NCBI GenBank assembly: GCA_002428605.1
Contig: DIXH01000059.1
Span: 13,915 to 39,469, forward strand
Direction: 5' to 3'
From: Clostridiaceae bacterium UBA6085
GTDB taxonomy: Bacteria; Bacillota; Clostridia; Clostridiales; Clostridiaceae
Length of the DNA stretch: 25,555 nucleotides
Under the pieces are notes generated by a model that did not search any database, was not told the DNA's origin, and was given only the letters and a program-made list of their open reading frames with translations. A program made the position numbers and the translations under genes. Position 1 is the first letter of the stretch; each line of letters opens with the position of its first letter. Shown piece by piece: positions 5,376 through 13,736 of the stretch.

Positions 5376-7007
5376 ATGAGCATGTTTTGTTATCAGTGCC
5401 AGGAGACAGCAAAGGGCACGGGCTGCGATGTTCGCGGAGTCTGCGGAAAGAACGAGGTTGTAGCGAATCTTCAGGACCTTCTGATCTATGCCGCAAAGGG
5501 AGTTTCAGAAGTGGTAGTCAAGGGTGGAGTGGATATCAACGGAATCGGTGAAGTGAACCACCAGATGCTTAACAGCCTTTTCATGACGATTACAAATGCC
5601 AATTTCGATGAAGATGCCATAGAACAGCAGATCAGGAAGATGATCGGGTTAAGAAATGACCTGAGGGCATCCGTATCTGCAGAAGGCCTTCATGATGCGG
5701 CTACATTCGAAGCTGATACAAGAGAGGCTATGCTTGAGAAGGCAGCTAAGGTCGGCGTCCTTGCCACTGAGAACGAAGACGTAAGGTCGCTGCGCGAAAT
5801 GATCATATACGGACTGAAGGGTATGGCGGCTTATACTGAGCATGCTTACAACATAGGGAAGCAGAACAGTGAAATCTATTCATTCACATATGAGGCGCTC
5901 TCTGCAACGCTTGATGATTCGCTTGATGCGAACGCACTTGTTGCCCTGACCTTAAGGACCGGAGAACATGGAGTCAAGGCAATGGCTCTCCTTGATGAAG
6001 CAAACACATCGAAATACGGACATCCGGAGATTACTTCAGTAAACATTGGGGTAAGGAACAATCCTGCTATACTCATATCAGGCCATGACCTGACTGACCT
6101 TGAGCAGCTGCTCGAGCAGACCAAGGGCACCGGAGTTGATGTATACACTCATAGTGAGATGCTTCCCGCCCACTACTATCCTGCATTCAAGAAATATGAC
6201 AATTTCGTTGGAAACTATGGAAATGCATGGTGGAAGCAGGTTACTGAATTTGACTCCTTCAACGGAGCGATACTTTTCACTACGAACTGCATTGTTCCTC
6301 CAAAGAGCGAAGAGGTCAGAGGCAGGATATTCACAACAGGCTCTGCGGGCTATCCGGGCTGCAACCACATAGCAGTTGGTGCTGACGGCAAGAAGGACTT
6401 CTCGGCTGTGATAAGCCTTGCAAAGACACTTCCGTCACCAAAGGAAATTGAGACTGGAAGCATAGTCGGAGGCTTCGCGCACAACCAGGTCGTAGCTCTT
6501 GCTGACAAGGTCGTAGATGCAGTCAAGTCAGGTGCGATAAAGAAATTCTTCGTAATGGCAGGCTGCGACGGCAGAATGAAGTCGAGGGACTACTACACAG
6601 AATTCGCAAAGAGTCTTCCGGAGGATACGGTCATCCTCACAGCAGGCTGTGCAAAGTACAGGTACAACAAGCTTCCTCTTGGAGACATAGGCGGAATACC
6701 AAGGGTTCTTGACGCAGGGCAGTGCAACGATTCCTATTCGCTTGCAATGATCGCGCTCACACTCAAGGACGTATTCGGACTTGAAGACATCAACGAGCTT
6801 CCGATAGCGTACAACATAGCCTGGTACGAGCAGAAGGCTGTAATTGTCCTTCTCGCGCTGCTCTATCTTGGAGTAAAGAACATCCATCTCGGACCTACAC
6901 TTCCAGGATTCCTTTCACCGAATGTAGCCAAGGTTCTCGTTGAGAAATTCGGCATAGCAGGGGTAGGAACCGTGGAAGACGATGTAAAACTGTTCATGCT
7001 CAACTAA
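5376..7007 (+). CDS. hcp: Hybrid cluster protein (hydroxylamine/NO reductase)
   Basis: A 543-residue Hcp of normal length. The N-terminal cysteines C5, C8, C17 and C23 have spacing CX2CX8CX5C, the class I pattern of strict anaerobes that binds a cubane cluster. Hybrid-cluster ligand segments are all visible: GHDL (His), HSEMLPAHYYPAF (Glu), TNCIVP, YPGCNH, AGCDGRMKSRDYY, TAGCAKYRYN and DAGQCNDSYS (Cys), and WYEQKAV (Glu, Lys). The protein reduces hydroxylamine or nitric oxide and protects against nitrosative stress in the cytoplasm. AGGAGGGG lies just before the ATG at 5376; an upstream in-frame start at 5307 lies within the palindrome and before the likely transcription start. Regulation is probably through the upstream palindrome. 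No hcr reductase gene is adjacent. Confidence 0.97.
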   Translation: MSMFCYQCQETAKGTGCDVRGVCGKNEVVANLQDLLIYAAKGVSEVVVKGGVDINGIGEVNHQMLNSLFMTITNANFDEDAIEQQIRKMIGLRNDLRASVSAEGLHDAATFEADTREAMLEKAAKVGVLATENEDVRSLREMIIYGLKGMAAYTEHAYNIGKQNSEIYSFTYEALSATLDDSLDANALVALTLRTGEHGVKAMALLDEANTSKYGHPEITSVNIGVRNNPAILISGHDLTDLEQLLEQTKGTGVDVYTHSEMLPAHYYPAFKKYDNFVGNYGNAWWKQVTEFDSFNGAILFTTNCIVPPKSEEVRGRIFTTGSAGYPGCNHIAVGADGKKDFSAVISLAKTLPSPKEIETGSIVGGFAHNQVVALADKVVDAVKSGAIKKFFVMAGCDGRMKSRDYYTEFAKSLPEDTVILTAGCAKYRYNKLPLGDIGGIPRVLDAGQCNDSYSLAMIALTLKDVFGLEDINELPIAYNIAWYEQKAVIVLLALLYLGVKNIHLGPTLPGFLSPNVAKVLVEKFGIAGVGTVEDDVKLFMLN

Positions 7008-7019
7008 TTCAAATTGAAG

Positions 7020-7060
7020 GCTGTCCTGAAGGTGAAGACTGACGGGGCAGCTTTTTCTTT
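7020..7060 (+). terminator. Terminator of hcp
   Basis: GCTGTCC (7020-7026) pairs with GGGCAGC (7045-7051), including one G-U pair, followed by CTTTTTCTTT. It starts 13 bases after the hcp stop. From here to trmB (about 170 bases) I see only a promoter-like element. Confidence 0.65.
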
Positions 7061-7161
7061 GAACTGGATTAAAAGGGATCAGTGGCGAACAAATCCAACC
7101 CTGCCCTCAGATCCATGGGTTTGCTCCATCATAATTTTGCCTGGCGGTCTGATATAAGTTA

Positions 7162-7190
7162 GTGCAATATTATCAGGAATGAGTTATAAT
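7162..7190 (+). promoter_or_regulatory. Possible promoter of trmB
   Basis: A perfect TATAAT at 7185-7190 lies 37 bases before the trmB ATG. The -35 candidate GTGCAA (7162-7167), 17 bases upstream, is weak. Confidence 0.4.
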
Positions 7191-7227
7191 TTTTCAATGT
7201 GAAATAGTGGAAACGAGAGGAAGACAG

Positions 7228-7860
7228 ATGAGACTTCGAAAAAAATGGTGGGCAAGACCTGAAATGGAACAGGACAAAAAGGCGATATTTGATCCTGTAA
7301 GCAAGAAGGGCAGATGGCATGAAGAATTCGGGAACGGCAATCCTATACATCTGGAGCTGGGCTGCGGAAAAGGAAGGTTCATTTCAGAGCTCGCATCAAT
7401 GGACAGGAACAAGAATTACGTTGCGATAGACCTGAAGGATGAAGTGCTTGTATTCGCACTGAGGAAGATCAATGAGCTTGGTCTGGACAATGTAAGGATA
7501 ATTCCAATGCTTGTGGAGAACATAGAGACCGTATTTGGCGAGGATGAAGTGGAAAGGATATACATCAACTTCTGCAATCCCTGGCCTAAGGCATCGCATA
7601 ACAAGAGAAGACTGACTCATCCGAGGTTCCTGACCAAGTACAAGGGCTTCCTTAAGCCAGGAGGAGAGGTCTGGTTCAAGACTGATGACGACGAACTTTT
7701 CGAGCACAGCCTTGAGTACTTCAGGGAAGAAGGATTCGAGGAGCGATACAGGTCGCTGGACCTTGCAGTCAGCGGCTTTGAGGGCAACATAAAGACAGAG
7801 TACGAAGAGAAGTTCACTGCATTCGGAGTGAACATCAAATTCGGGATATTCAGGAAGTGA
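7228..7860 (+). CDS. trmB: tRNA (guanine-N7-)-methyltransferase
   Basis: A 210-residue class I SAM-dependent methyltransferase. LELGCGKGRF near residues 43-51 is the SAM-binding motif I and YVAIDLKDE is motif II. NFCNPWPKASHNKRRLTHP is the diagnostic TrmB signature, followed by KPGGEVWFKTDDD. It methylates N7 of G46 in the variable loop of tRNAs in the cytoplasm. The ATG at 7228 is preceded by GAGAGGAAG; an in-frame GTG at 7207 would place this ribosome site inside the gene, so the ATG is preferred. The next gene follows after four bases and is probably co-transcribed. Confidence 0.95.
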   Translation: MRLRKKWWARPEMEQDKKAIFDPVSKKGRWHEEFGNGNPIHLELGCGKGRFISELASMDRNKNYVAIDLKDEVLVFALRKINELGLDNVRIIPMLVENIETVFGEDEVERIYINFCNPWPKASHNKRRLTHPRFLTKYKGFLKPGGEVWFKTDDDELFEHSLEYFREEGFEERYRSLDLAVSGFEGNIKTEYEEKFTAFGVNIKFGIFRK

Positions 7861-7864
7861 AGCG

Positions 7865-8254
7865 ATGACAATAAATGAGATACATACAGGCCTCCTGAAG
7901 GAGGTCAGAAGACATTATGACAAGACTGAGATAATTCATCTGGACATCCCGTTAGGGGAGGTCGAATTCAAATTCAACCTGGACCATGAGGATAGGATGA
8001 GGATACTTGAATTCATGTCCGAGAACCCGGAAATGTTCAGTGAGGCAAATGCGGACACCGCAAAAGACGTCCTTGAGATGGACAATATCTGCATCAGGTT
8101 CGACGAGGAAGGGACATACTTCGGAAGAAGCTCCTATGACTACACCGCATGCAGCGCTGCTGCATTCTTCATACTTGAAGGATACCTTAACAGCTTTCCT
8201 GACAGGATAGAGCAGATGATGGAAAAATACAGGGAAGGATACAGCCTGAACTGA
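7865..8254 (+). CDS. Unrecognised 129-residue protein downstream of trmB
   Basis: Not recognised. It is an acidic, soluble protein with no membrane segment or metal motif. It opens with a helical stretch (INEIHTGLLKEVRRHYD), followed by a likely beta segment (GEVEFKFNLD). It then has a central region with RFDEEGTYFGRSSYDYT and a hydrophobic AAAFFILEGYLNSFPD helix. The gene begins four bases after trmB, with its ribosome binding site (AGGAAGTGA) inside the trmB end. It stops at a strong terminator, so the two form one transcript. That coupling and the clean boundaries argue that it is real. A tRNA-related role would be a guess from position only. Confidence 0.8.
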   Translation: MTINEIHTGLLKEVRRHYDKTEIIHLDIPLGEVEFKFNLDHEDRMRILEFMSENPEMFSEANADTAKDVLEMDNICIRFDEEGTYFGRSSYDYTACSAAAFFILEGYLNSFPDRIEQMMEKYREGYSLN

Positions 8255-8280
8255 AAAAACGCCGGTGACGGCGTTTTTTT
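8254..8280. terminator. Bidirectional terminator between trmB operon and DsrE gene
   Basis: AAAAAACGCCG (8254-8264), loop GTGA, CGGCG then seven T residues (to 8280). The A run and T run make it a terminator on both strands. It overlaps the last base of each flanking gene. Confidence 0.9.
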
Positions 8281-8624
8281 CATATGGTTATAAGCTTTTC
8301 ATTGCTTTTCAGGAGTTCAGTAAGTGGAGGACCCCAGGATTTGACTTCGATCCCAAGTGCCTCGAGCTCGTCCACGACACCCAGTTCCCTCGCGCAGGCA
8401 ATGCATGCAGAGAACCTGACTCCAGCCTGCTGAGCAGCTTTTATCTCTTCCTGAATTTCAGGGTTTTCAGCAGCCAGCCTGGCTGTCGCACCCCAAACGA
8501 TGACCGTGACATTTTCCCACCAGTTGCGGAGGATGCTGTTTTTGGCATACATCATGACCATCAGCCTGGATGTGTCAAGATCGGCGTTTGTCCATAGTAA
8601 GTGTAGCGTATTTGTATCTTCCAT
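8280..8624 (-). CDS. DsrE-like small sulfur-relay family protein
   Basis: A 114-residue cytoplasmic protein with the DsrE/DsrF fold pattern. The N-terminal strand LHLLWTNADLDTSRLMVMMYAKNS is followed by VTVIVWGATARLAAENPEIQ. The conserved region GVRFSACIACARELGV has C74 and C77 in a CxxC arrangement, then the closing GIEVKSWGPPLTELLKS. DsrE-like proteins carry or handle thiol-bound sulfur, but this subgroup has no well-defined role. The start is supported by AAAGGAG six bases before the ATG. A -10-like TATACT (minus strand, 8644-8649) could drive it, with no clear -35. It appears monocistronic, being separated from tpx by a terminator. Confidence 0.85.
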   Translation of the reverse strand: MEDTNTLHLLWTNADLDTSRLMVMMYAKNSILRNWWENVTVIVWGATARLAAENPEIQEEIKAAQQAGVRFSACIACARELGVVDELEALGIEVKSWGPPLTELLKSNEKLITI

Positions 8625-8681
8625 GTAAAACTCCTTTTGCTAAGTATACCGGCAAGCGGTCTCAGTTACTTTAAATAAAAG

Positions 8682-8730
8682 AAAATACCGGCACGTTTTG
8701 GCATCTGTGCCTGAACATGGCCGGTATTTT
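8682..8730 (-). terminator. Terminator of the thiol peroxidase gene
   Basis: AAAATACCGGC (8682-8692) and GCCGGTATTTT (8720-8730) form a perfect 11-bp stem. The loop holds a second small hairpin, GGCA (8700-8703)/TGCC (8708-8711). On the minus strand the T-rich tail TTTTCTTTTATTT follows. Confidence 0.75.
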
Positions 8731-8771
8731 ACCTTGTCTTACTAAACCGAACTCTTCAGGAAATCAACTGC

Positions 8772-9266
8772 CTAGAATACCTTTGCGGCTTCTACCAGGA
8801 CCCTGTCGTAATCTACCTCGTCGCCGACTTCGGAGACGAATTCGATATAAGTTATCTTTTCATTCTTGTCGACAACGAAAGCCGCCCTTGCAAGGAGCGC
8901 CAGCTCTTCAATGTAGGTTCCGGTCTTCTCTCCGAATATCCTGTATTTGTGGTCTGAAAGCATGTTGATATTGTCTCCTGCATTTACCTTCACAAACCTT
9001 TCGATTGCGAAGGGCAGGTCCATCGATACTCCAAATACCTTGTAGCTCTTGAAATCCTCGAGCCTGTCGTTGAAAGTGAGGAGCTCAAGTGAACAAGGTG
9101 CGGTATCGACTGAGGGGAAGGTAAGGACGACCTTTGCTCCCTTGATGTCATCATTAGTCACATCAGCAAGCTTCGTGTCTGTAAGTGTGAAATCCGGGAA
9201 GGAATCCCCGACCTTCAAAGTGTCACCGTATAGGGTGACCTCGTTTCCTCCGAATGTGATTTTCAT
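8772..9266 (-). CDS. tpx: Thiol peroxidase (Tpx-type peroxiredoxin), single-cysteine form
   Basis: A 164-residue peroxiredoxin of the Tpx subfamily. The N-terminal ITFGGNEVTLYGDTLKVGD segment is typical. PSVDTAPCSLE holds the peroxidatic cysteine at residue 58. SMDLPFAIERF is the Tpx helix that normally carries the resolving cysteine just after RF, but here residue 92 is valine and no other cysteine is present, so it should act as a 1-Cys enzyme or use an external thiol. It reduces hydroperoxides in the cytoplasm. AGGAGAGGTGA precedes the ATG. It starts 29 bases after the DUF2156 gene with no terminator between, so it can be read from the ppx-DUF2156 transcript. Confidence 0.93.
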   Translation of the reverse strand: MKITFGGNEVTLYGDTLKVGDSFPDFTLTDTKLADVTNDDIKGAKVVLTFPSVDTAPCSLELLTFNDRLEDFKSYKVFGVSMDLPFAIERFVKVNAGDNINMLSDHKYRIFGEKTGTYIEELALLARAAFVVDKNEKITYIEFVSEVGDEVDYDRVLVEAAKVF

Positions 9267-9295
9267 TCAATTCACCTCTCCTGTATTTATGTTTA

Positions 9296-10198
9296 TTAAA
9301 GACCCTTCAGGTTATCAAACCCTCCGGTCAAGTTCACAAGGAACTTCTTCTCCATGAATTCAGGGTGCAGGGATTGCTTCGATTTGCGAAGACCCGGTAT
9401 TCCCAGGTCCTGCTCCCTGTTTGTGTATTGTATGCCTTCGCCGTAATGGTCCAGGACAGTCTTTATTATGAAAGTGTAGAGCCCGTTTATTGACTGGTCA
9501 GCCTTTTCTATGTGGTTCAGTATGCAGTCCTTGTTAAGTATCTCCATGATCGTGAAGCCGTGACAGTGACCGTCGATAAAGACGGATAGTCCTACTATGT
9601 TGAAGTCCTTAATATTATCCAGCAATTCAATTATACCATTCAATTCCTCACGCAGGCCTTCACTCTGTGAACTTTCTGAAAACCATTTCCTGGCAAATTC
9701 CTTCGCCTCTTCCCTTGAGTCCTCGAGAGGCTTTGTCTCATACTCATAGTTCTTGATGAAGTTATTGTAATGGTTCTTTTTGCCGTGGAGCTTCTTTCCT
9801 GAAAATGTCCTGAGCTTTTCAACGAGGTATACATATTCGTTGTTGTCAATGTCTTCAGTAGCTTCAAGCTCCAGTCCCAGACTGAGCATCAGCTCGACAT
9901 CCTCATTACGGGCGTCCCTTATCTTAAGCGGCATTCCGTTTTCTTTAAGGTGTGAAACAAGCTTCGAGTAGGACCTTGCCGGGCTTCCGCCATCTCTTAG
10001 TACCGGCGGAAGGAAGGTAGGATTGTCCCTGCCCTTGACAATGTATAGAGCATCATCATCTGCATGGAACCGGATATTCTGCATCCTTCTCCACAGGTAG
10101 AGGTTCGTGAAGCTGTATGTTGAGGCTATGTACCTGAACGGCTTGAGATATCCGTCAAAGATAGCCCGACTTGCAAGGTCAAGGTCGTAAAGTTCCAA
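9296..10198 (-). CDS. DUF2156 (phosphatidylglycerol lysyltransferase C-terminal-like) protein
   Basis: A 300-residue soluble protein matching the DUF2156 family, which has the double GNAT-type fold of the catalytic domain of aminoacyl-phosphatidylglycerol synthases. Typical segments are TYSFTNLYLWRR near the N-terminus, EYVYLVEKLRTFSGKKLHGKKNHYNNF in the middle, and YTNREQDLGIPGLRKSKQS near the end. No membrane domain is attached, unlike MprF, so a lipid-modifying role is uncertain; an acyl- or aminoacyl-transferase is the safest statement. The start is a TTG at 10196-10198, seven bases after AGGAG, with no better ATG nearby. It has its own promoter and sits between ppx and tpx on the same strand. 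Confidence 0.88.
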   Translation of the reverse strand: MELYDLDLASRAIFDGYLKPFRYIASTYSFTNLYLWRRMQNIRFHADDDALYIVKGRDNPTFLPPVLRDGGSPARSYSKLVSHLKENGMPLKIRDARNEDVELMLSLGLELEATEDIDNNEYVYLVEKLRTFSGKKLHGKKNHYNNFIKNYEYETKPLEDSREEAKEFARKWFSESSQSEGLREELNGIIELLDNIKDFNIVGLSVFIDGHCHGFTIMEILNKDCILNHIEKADQSINGLYTFIIKTVLDHYGEGIQYTNREQDLGIPGLRKSKQSLHPEFMEKKFLVNLTGGFDNLKGL

Positions 10199-10240
10199 AT
10201 TATCACTCCTAGGTCCTGATTATTAATTGTATTCAATTTA

Positions 10241-10268
10241 ATTATATCATATTGTCTTCAGTTTGCAA
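10241..10268 (-). promoter_or_regulatory. Promoter of the DUF2156 gene
   Basis: On the minus strand TTGCAA (10263-10268), 16 bases and TATAAT (10241-10246) lie about 40 bases before the TTG start. An 8-bp inverted pair, AGGTCCTG (10211-10218) and CAGGACCT (10280-10287), flanks it. Confidence 0.55.
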
Positions 10269-10285
10269 GCAGCTATGACCAGGAC

Positions 10286-11842
10286 CTACTCCTGACTGCA
10301 TGGGCTGTTCCTGTGAACGATGCACAGGTCCTTCTTGAAGATTCCCCTGAACCTTTCTGCCACACGCATGGCCTCGAAAATCTCAAGGGTGAGGTCGAAT
10401 TCGGAGTAAGGGATGATCCTTACTGTATCCTCCTCGATTTCCACCGAGAGGTCATAAACAAGACCGGACAGGCTCCTGTCAAGGCACTCTGCAATCGATA
10501 TGCATACTCCCAGCTTCTCGACAGAACTTATGTCCAGCCTGTTGAGGATCTGCCCGAAGTTGATGTTTGATATCTCATAGCTGAAATTCCGGTGATATCC
10601 GGCAGCGAAGGCACTAAGGAGAACATCCTTGTGGCTCATGCCGTTGATCTCGGAGTTTATTATGATGTAGAAGCTGTGCTTCTCGTGGTCGTAGTACCTG
10701 ATGGACATTCCAACATCATGAAGCATACAGGATGTCTTTAGGATGTCGTCGTACTCCTTGCCAAGCTTGTGGAGAGGCTTGAGCCCTGAGAATATCTTCT
10801 CGGTAAGGTAATAGACGGCCTCAGCGTGGGATTGGTCAACATCATGCTTCTTCATTACATTCTGGATTGACCTGTCAAGCATCTCGGAATAGAGCAGATG
10901 CTTCGTTCTCACATAGTCGTACAGTACGCCTTCCCTGATGCCCTTGCCGCTGATCCTTACGTTCTGGATGCCTGTTGTCTTCAGGATGGAGGTCATTATC
11001 GCCAAAGCCCCCAGGATTATATCTGAACGGTCCTTCGAAAGTCCCTCTATCATCTGCCTCTGTTTCAGGTTCTTTGCCATGCAGGTGACATAAAGGCTTG
11101 TAACATCCGAATCATAAAGTGTATAGTTGTGGATTATCGAGAGGGGATATCTCTTCTTCTTCATATCCACCTTGGCTATGGTCCTTGCCGAACCGCCAAC
11201 TGCTATGATGTCGTTGAAGAAGTTGGCCCCGATCCATGGGACCTTGGAGATGACCCCGGCAAGATAATCTTCCAGGTCGATATGGTTCTTTGGGGATACC
11301 ACGTCATTAAGTCCGTACTTCCTTGTGAGGTTCAGTGTACCTACCGGGATGGAGGTTGATTCCTTCATCTCTCCGTTCTTGATCCAGAGAAGCTCGGTGC
11401 TGGCTCCGCCTATATCCACAACAAGTGAGTTCCTGACCTTCATGGAGTTGACAATGCCCTCGTAGTCGAGGAATGCTTCCTCGATTCCAAGGAGGATCCT
11501 CACATCTATGCTTACCTCATCATTTATCCTGGATACTACTTCGTCGCTGTTTTCAGCTCGCCTCAAAGTATCGGAGGCTACAGCGATCGTCTCTGTGACT
11601 TCCATGGCATTCATGAGGACCTGGAATCTCTTGAGAACTGACAGGATCTCGATGATCTTGGGCTCAGATACGATTCCGAGGATATCGATGTCTTCAGCCA
11701 TCCTCACCGTCTCCCTGAGCTCGTCAAGCAGATTGACTACCCCCTCATCAGTGATCTCCCATATTACCAGTCTCATCGTATTGGCACCAAGGTCTATTAC
11801 ACCTAATTTTTCCGCTTTCTTTTCTTCGATAATGTTTTCCAT
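10286..11842 (-). CDS. ppx: Ppx/GppA phosphatase with HD domain (exopolyphosphatase)
   Basis: A 518-residue protein of the usual long Ppx length. The N-terminal actin-like ATPase fold shows GVIDLGANTMRLVIW (14-28), the second phosphate loop DIGGASTEL (143-151) and AVGGSARTIA (214-223). The C-terminal part from about residue 320 is an HD-type domain with LHDVG at 374-378, H388 and H404. The enzyme releases phosphate from polyphosphate or hydrolyses pppGpp; sequence alone does not decide which, and no ppk gene is near. GGGAG stands nine bases before the ATG. The promoter carries a palindrome across its -10. No clear terminator follows, so transcription may continue into the DUF2156 gene. Confidence 0.92.
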   Translation of the reverse strand: MENIIEEKKAEKLGVIDLGANTMRLVIWEITDEGVVNLLDELRETVRMAEDIDILGIVSEPKIIEILSVLKRFQVLMNAMEVTETIAVASDTLRRAENSDEVVSRINDEVSIDVRILLGIEEAFLDYEGIVNSMKVRNSLVVDIGGASTELLWIKNGEMKESTSIPVGTLNLTRKYGLNDVVSPKNHIDLEDYLAGVISKVPWIGANFFNDIIAVGGSARTIAKVDMKKKRYPLSIIHNYTLYDSDVTSLYVTCMAKNLKQRQMIEGLSKDRSDIILGALAIMTSILKTTGIQNVRISGKGIREGVLYDYVRTKHLLYSEMLDRSIQNVMKKHDVDQSHAEAVYYLTEKIFSGLKPLHKLGKEYDDILKTSCMLHDVGMSIRYYDHEKHSFYIIINSEINGMSHKDVLLSAFAAGYHRNFSYEISNINFGQILNRLDISSVEKLGVCISIAECLDRSLSGLVYDLSVEIEEDTVRIIPYSEFDLTLEIFEAMRVAERFRGIFKKDLCIVHRNSPCSQE

Positions 11843-11882
11843 TATGCCAGCTCCCTCTGATGCTTATGCACCAACCCTATAG

Positions 11883-11915
11883 GACTATCATAGTCTGTGG
11901 TGGTCCGGATTTCAA
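11883..11915 (-). promoter_or_regulatory. ppx promoter with palindrome over the -10 element
   Basis: On the minus strand TTGAAA (11910-11915), 17 bases and TATGAT (11887-11892) form a good promoter. GACTATCATAGTC (11883-11895) is a palindrome with one central base that covers the -10 completely, so a bound repressor would block it. Confidence 0.6.
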
Positions 11916-11954
11916 CACTGCGTTCTCCATACCGCGTTGTTTTGGGTCATGCTA

Positions 11955-11983
11955 TGGACTAATCGGGACCGTTATAGTAGAAT
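11955..11983 (+). promoter_or_regulatory. Probable promoter of argS
   Basis: TGGACT (11955-11960), 17 bases and TAGAAT (11978-11983) match four and five of six consensus bases. It lies about 65 bases before the TTG start. No T-box sequence was seen in the leader. Confidence 0.45.
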
Positions 11984-12050
11984 ATTAAGGATAAAAACAA
12001 GACAGTATCCACATAAAATGTGGCTATGGAATCTCACAGGAGGTAGCAAT

Positions 12051-13736
12051 TTGGATTACAAGGTTATCATATCTTCCAAGATAGAAGAAGAACTGGGTAT
12101 AGATAAAGGCATCGTCATGGGGCTGCTCGAGGTGCCGCCAAGATCAGAGATGGGAGATTATGCTTTTCCATGCTTTCAGCTGGCCAAGACTCTCAGAAAG
12201 GCTCCAAATGCCATAGCAGCGGAGCTTTCAGCGAAGCTTGCGATTCCTGAAGTAGAAAAAGTCGAGGCTCTTGGACCATATGTAAACTTCTTTCTTAAGA
12301 AGGGTACATATGTTGAAGATGTAGTAAGGCAAATCCTTTCAGAGGAAGCCTCATATGGATCGCAGTGGACAGGTTCAGGGAAAAGGGTCATTGTAGAATT
12401 TTCCTCACCAAACATTGCTAAGCCATTCCATGTAGGTCATCTGTTCTCGACTGTTGTCGGAAGCTCTCTGGACAGGATATTCGCTTTTGAAGGCTATGAC
12501 TCTGTCAGCGTAAACCATCTGGGCGACTGGGGCACACAGTTTGGCAAGCTGATTGCAGCATATGGCTGGTGGGTCGACAGGGAAGCTCTGGTAAAAGACC
12601 CGATTGAAGAGCTGAACAGGATATATGTCAAGTTCCATGTTGAAGCAGACAAGGACCCTTCACTTGACGATGTTGCAAGACAGCATTTCAAGAACCTTGA
12701 GGACGGAAAGGAATATGAGACTGAGCTCTGGAAGGAATTCAGGGAGCTGTCCCTGAGAGAGTTCAAGAAGATATACGACCAGCTTGGAATTTCATTCAAG
12801 TCTTTTGCAGGAGAGAGCTTCTACTCGGACAAAATGGACAGGGTAGTAGACATTCTTAACGAGAAGGGCCTGATCACTCAGTCATCAGGAGCTCAGGTTG
12901 TGCTGCTTGACGAGTACAACATGCCTCCGACCATAATAAGGAAAGCAGACGGTGCTACCATATACGCAACAAGAGACCTTGCAGCTGCGCTTTACAGGAA
13001 GGAGACCTATGATTTCCACAAGAACATCTATGTGGTTGGAATTCCGCAGAGCCTTCATTTCAAGCAGGTATTCAAGACTCTGGAGCTTGCCGGGTTCGAG
13101 TGGGCAAAGGATTGCGTACATGTGGGCTTTGGCCTTGTAAAGTTCCCGGGAAAGCAGATGTCCACCAGAAAGGGGGATATCATACTTCTTGAGGATCTTC
13201 TGAGGGAAGCGACTGAAAAAGCCCTTGAGGTAATAAATGAAAAGAATCCGGGACTTCCTGATAAAGAGGATGTGGCAAGGAAGGTAGGAATAGGAGCCAT
13301 AATCTTCACTTATCTCAAGAATTCCAGGGAAAAGGACATAATCTTCGACTGGGAGGAGATGCTGTCCTTTGACGGTGAGACAGGACCATACGTCCAGTAC
13401 ACATATGCAAGGGCAAGGAGCATTATAAGGAAGAACGGAACCAGTGCCAGCCTTGAAGGCAGGTATGTGAGCACGAAGGAAGAATTCGAGCTTGCCAAGA
13501 CACTCGCATCTTTCAAGGATGCCATATCACTCTCAATAGACAAGTACGAGCCTTCCGTCATATCGAGATATGTTATCCAGGTGGCAAAGGACTTCAATAA
13601 GTTCTACAACAACTGTCCGATTTCGACCGAATCAGATGAAGTCAGGAATTCAAGGCTTGCACTGGTTGAAGCCACAACGGTCGTTATAAAGACTGCAATG
13701 GGCCTCCTCGGCATAGACACCGTCGAGAGGATGTAA
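12051..13736 (+). CDS. argS: Arginyl-tRNA synthetase
   Basis: A 561-residue class I synthetase of normal length. The N-terminal Add-1 domain spans about 1-110. The HIGH-type motif is HVGH at 118-121 in SPNIAKPFHVGHL. The KMSKS-type site appears as KQMSTRKGD. The C-terminal anticodon-binding domain contains YVQYTYARARSI and ends in TAMGLLGIDTVERM. It charges tRNA-Arg in the cytoplasm. The start is a TTG at 12051 with AGGAGG seven bases upstream. An in-frame ATG at 12018 lies before that ribosome binding site and is less likely. The stop overlaps the next gene by one base (TAATG), so the two are translationally coupled. Confidence 0.97.
   Translation: MDYKVIISSKIEEELGIDKGIVMGLLEVPPRSEMGDYAFPCFQLAKTLRKAPNAIAAELSAKLAIPEVEKVEALGPYVNFFLKKGTYVEDVVRQILSEEASYGSQWTGSGKRVIVEFSSPNIAKPFHVGHLFSTVVGSSLDRIFAFEGYDSVSVNHLGDWGTQFGKLIAAYGWWVDREALVKDPIEELNRIYVKFHVEADKDPSLDDVARQHFKNLEDGKEYETELWKEFRELSLREFKKIYDQLGISFKSFAGESFYSDKMDRVVDILNEKGLITQSSGAQVVLLDEYNMPPTIIRKADGATIYATRDLAAALYRKETYDFHKNIYVVGIPQSLHFKQVFKTLELAGFEWAKDCVHVGFGLVKFPGKQMSTRKGDIILLEDLLREATEKALEVINEKNPGLPDKEDVARKVGIGAIIFTYLKNSREKDIIFDWEEMLSFDGETGPYVQYTYARARSIIRKNGTSASLEGRYVSTKEEFELAKTLASFKDAISLSIDKYEPSVISRYVIQVAKDFNKFYNNCPISTESDEVRNSRLALVEATTVVIKTAMGLLGIDTVERM

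Noticed and set aside
11937..12050. Longer ArgS N-terminus from 11937 or 12018
   Set aside because: The strong AGGAGG at 12039-12044 points to the TTG at 12051, which gives a normal ArgS length.
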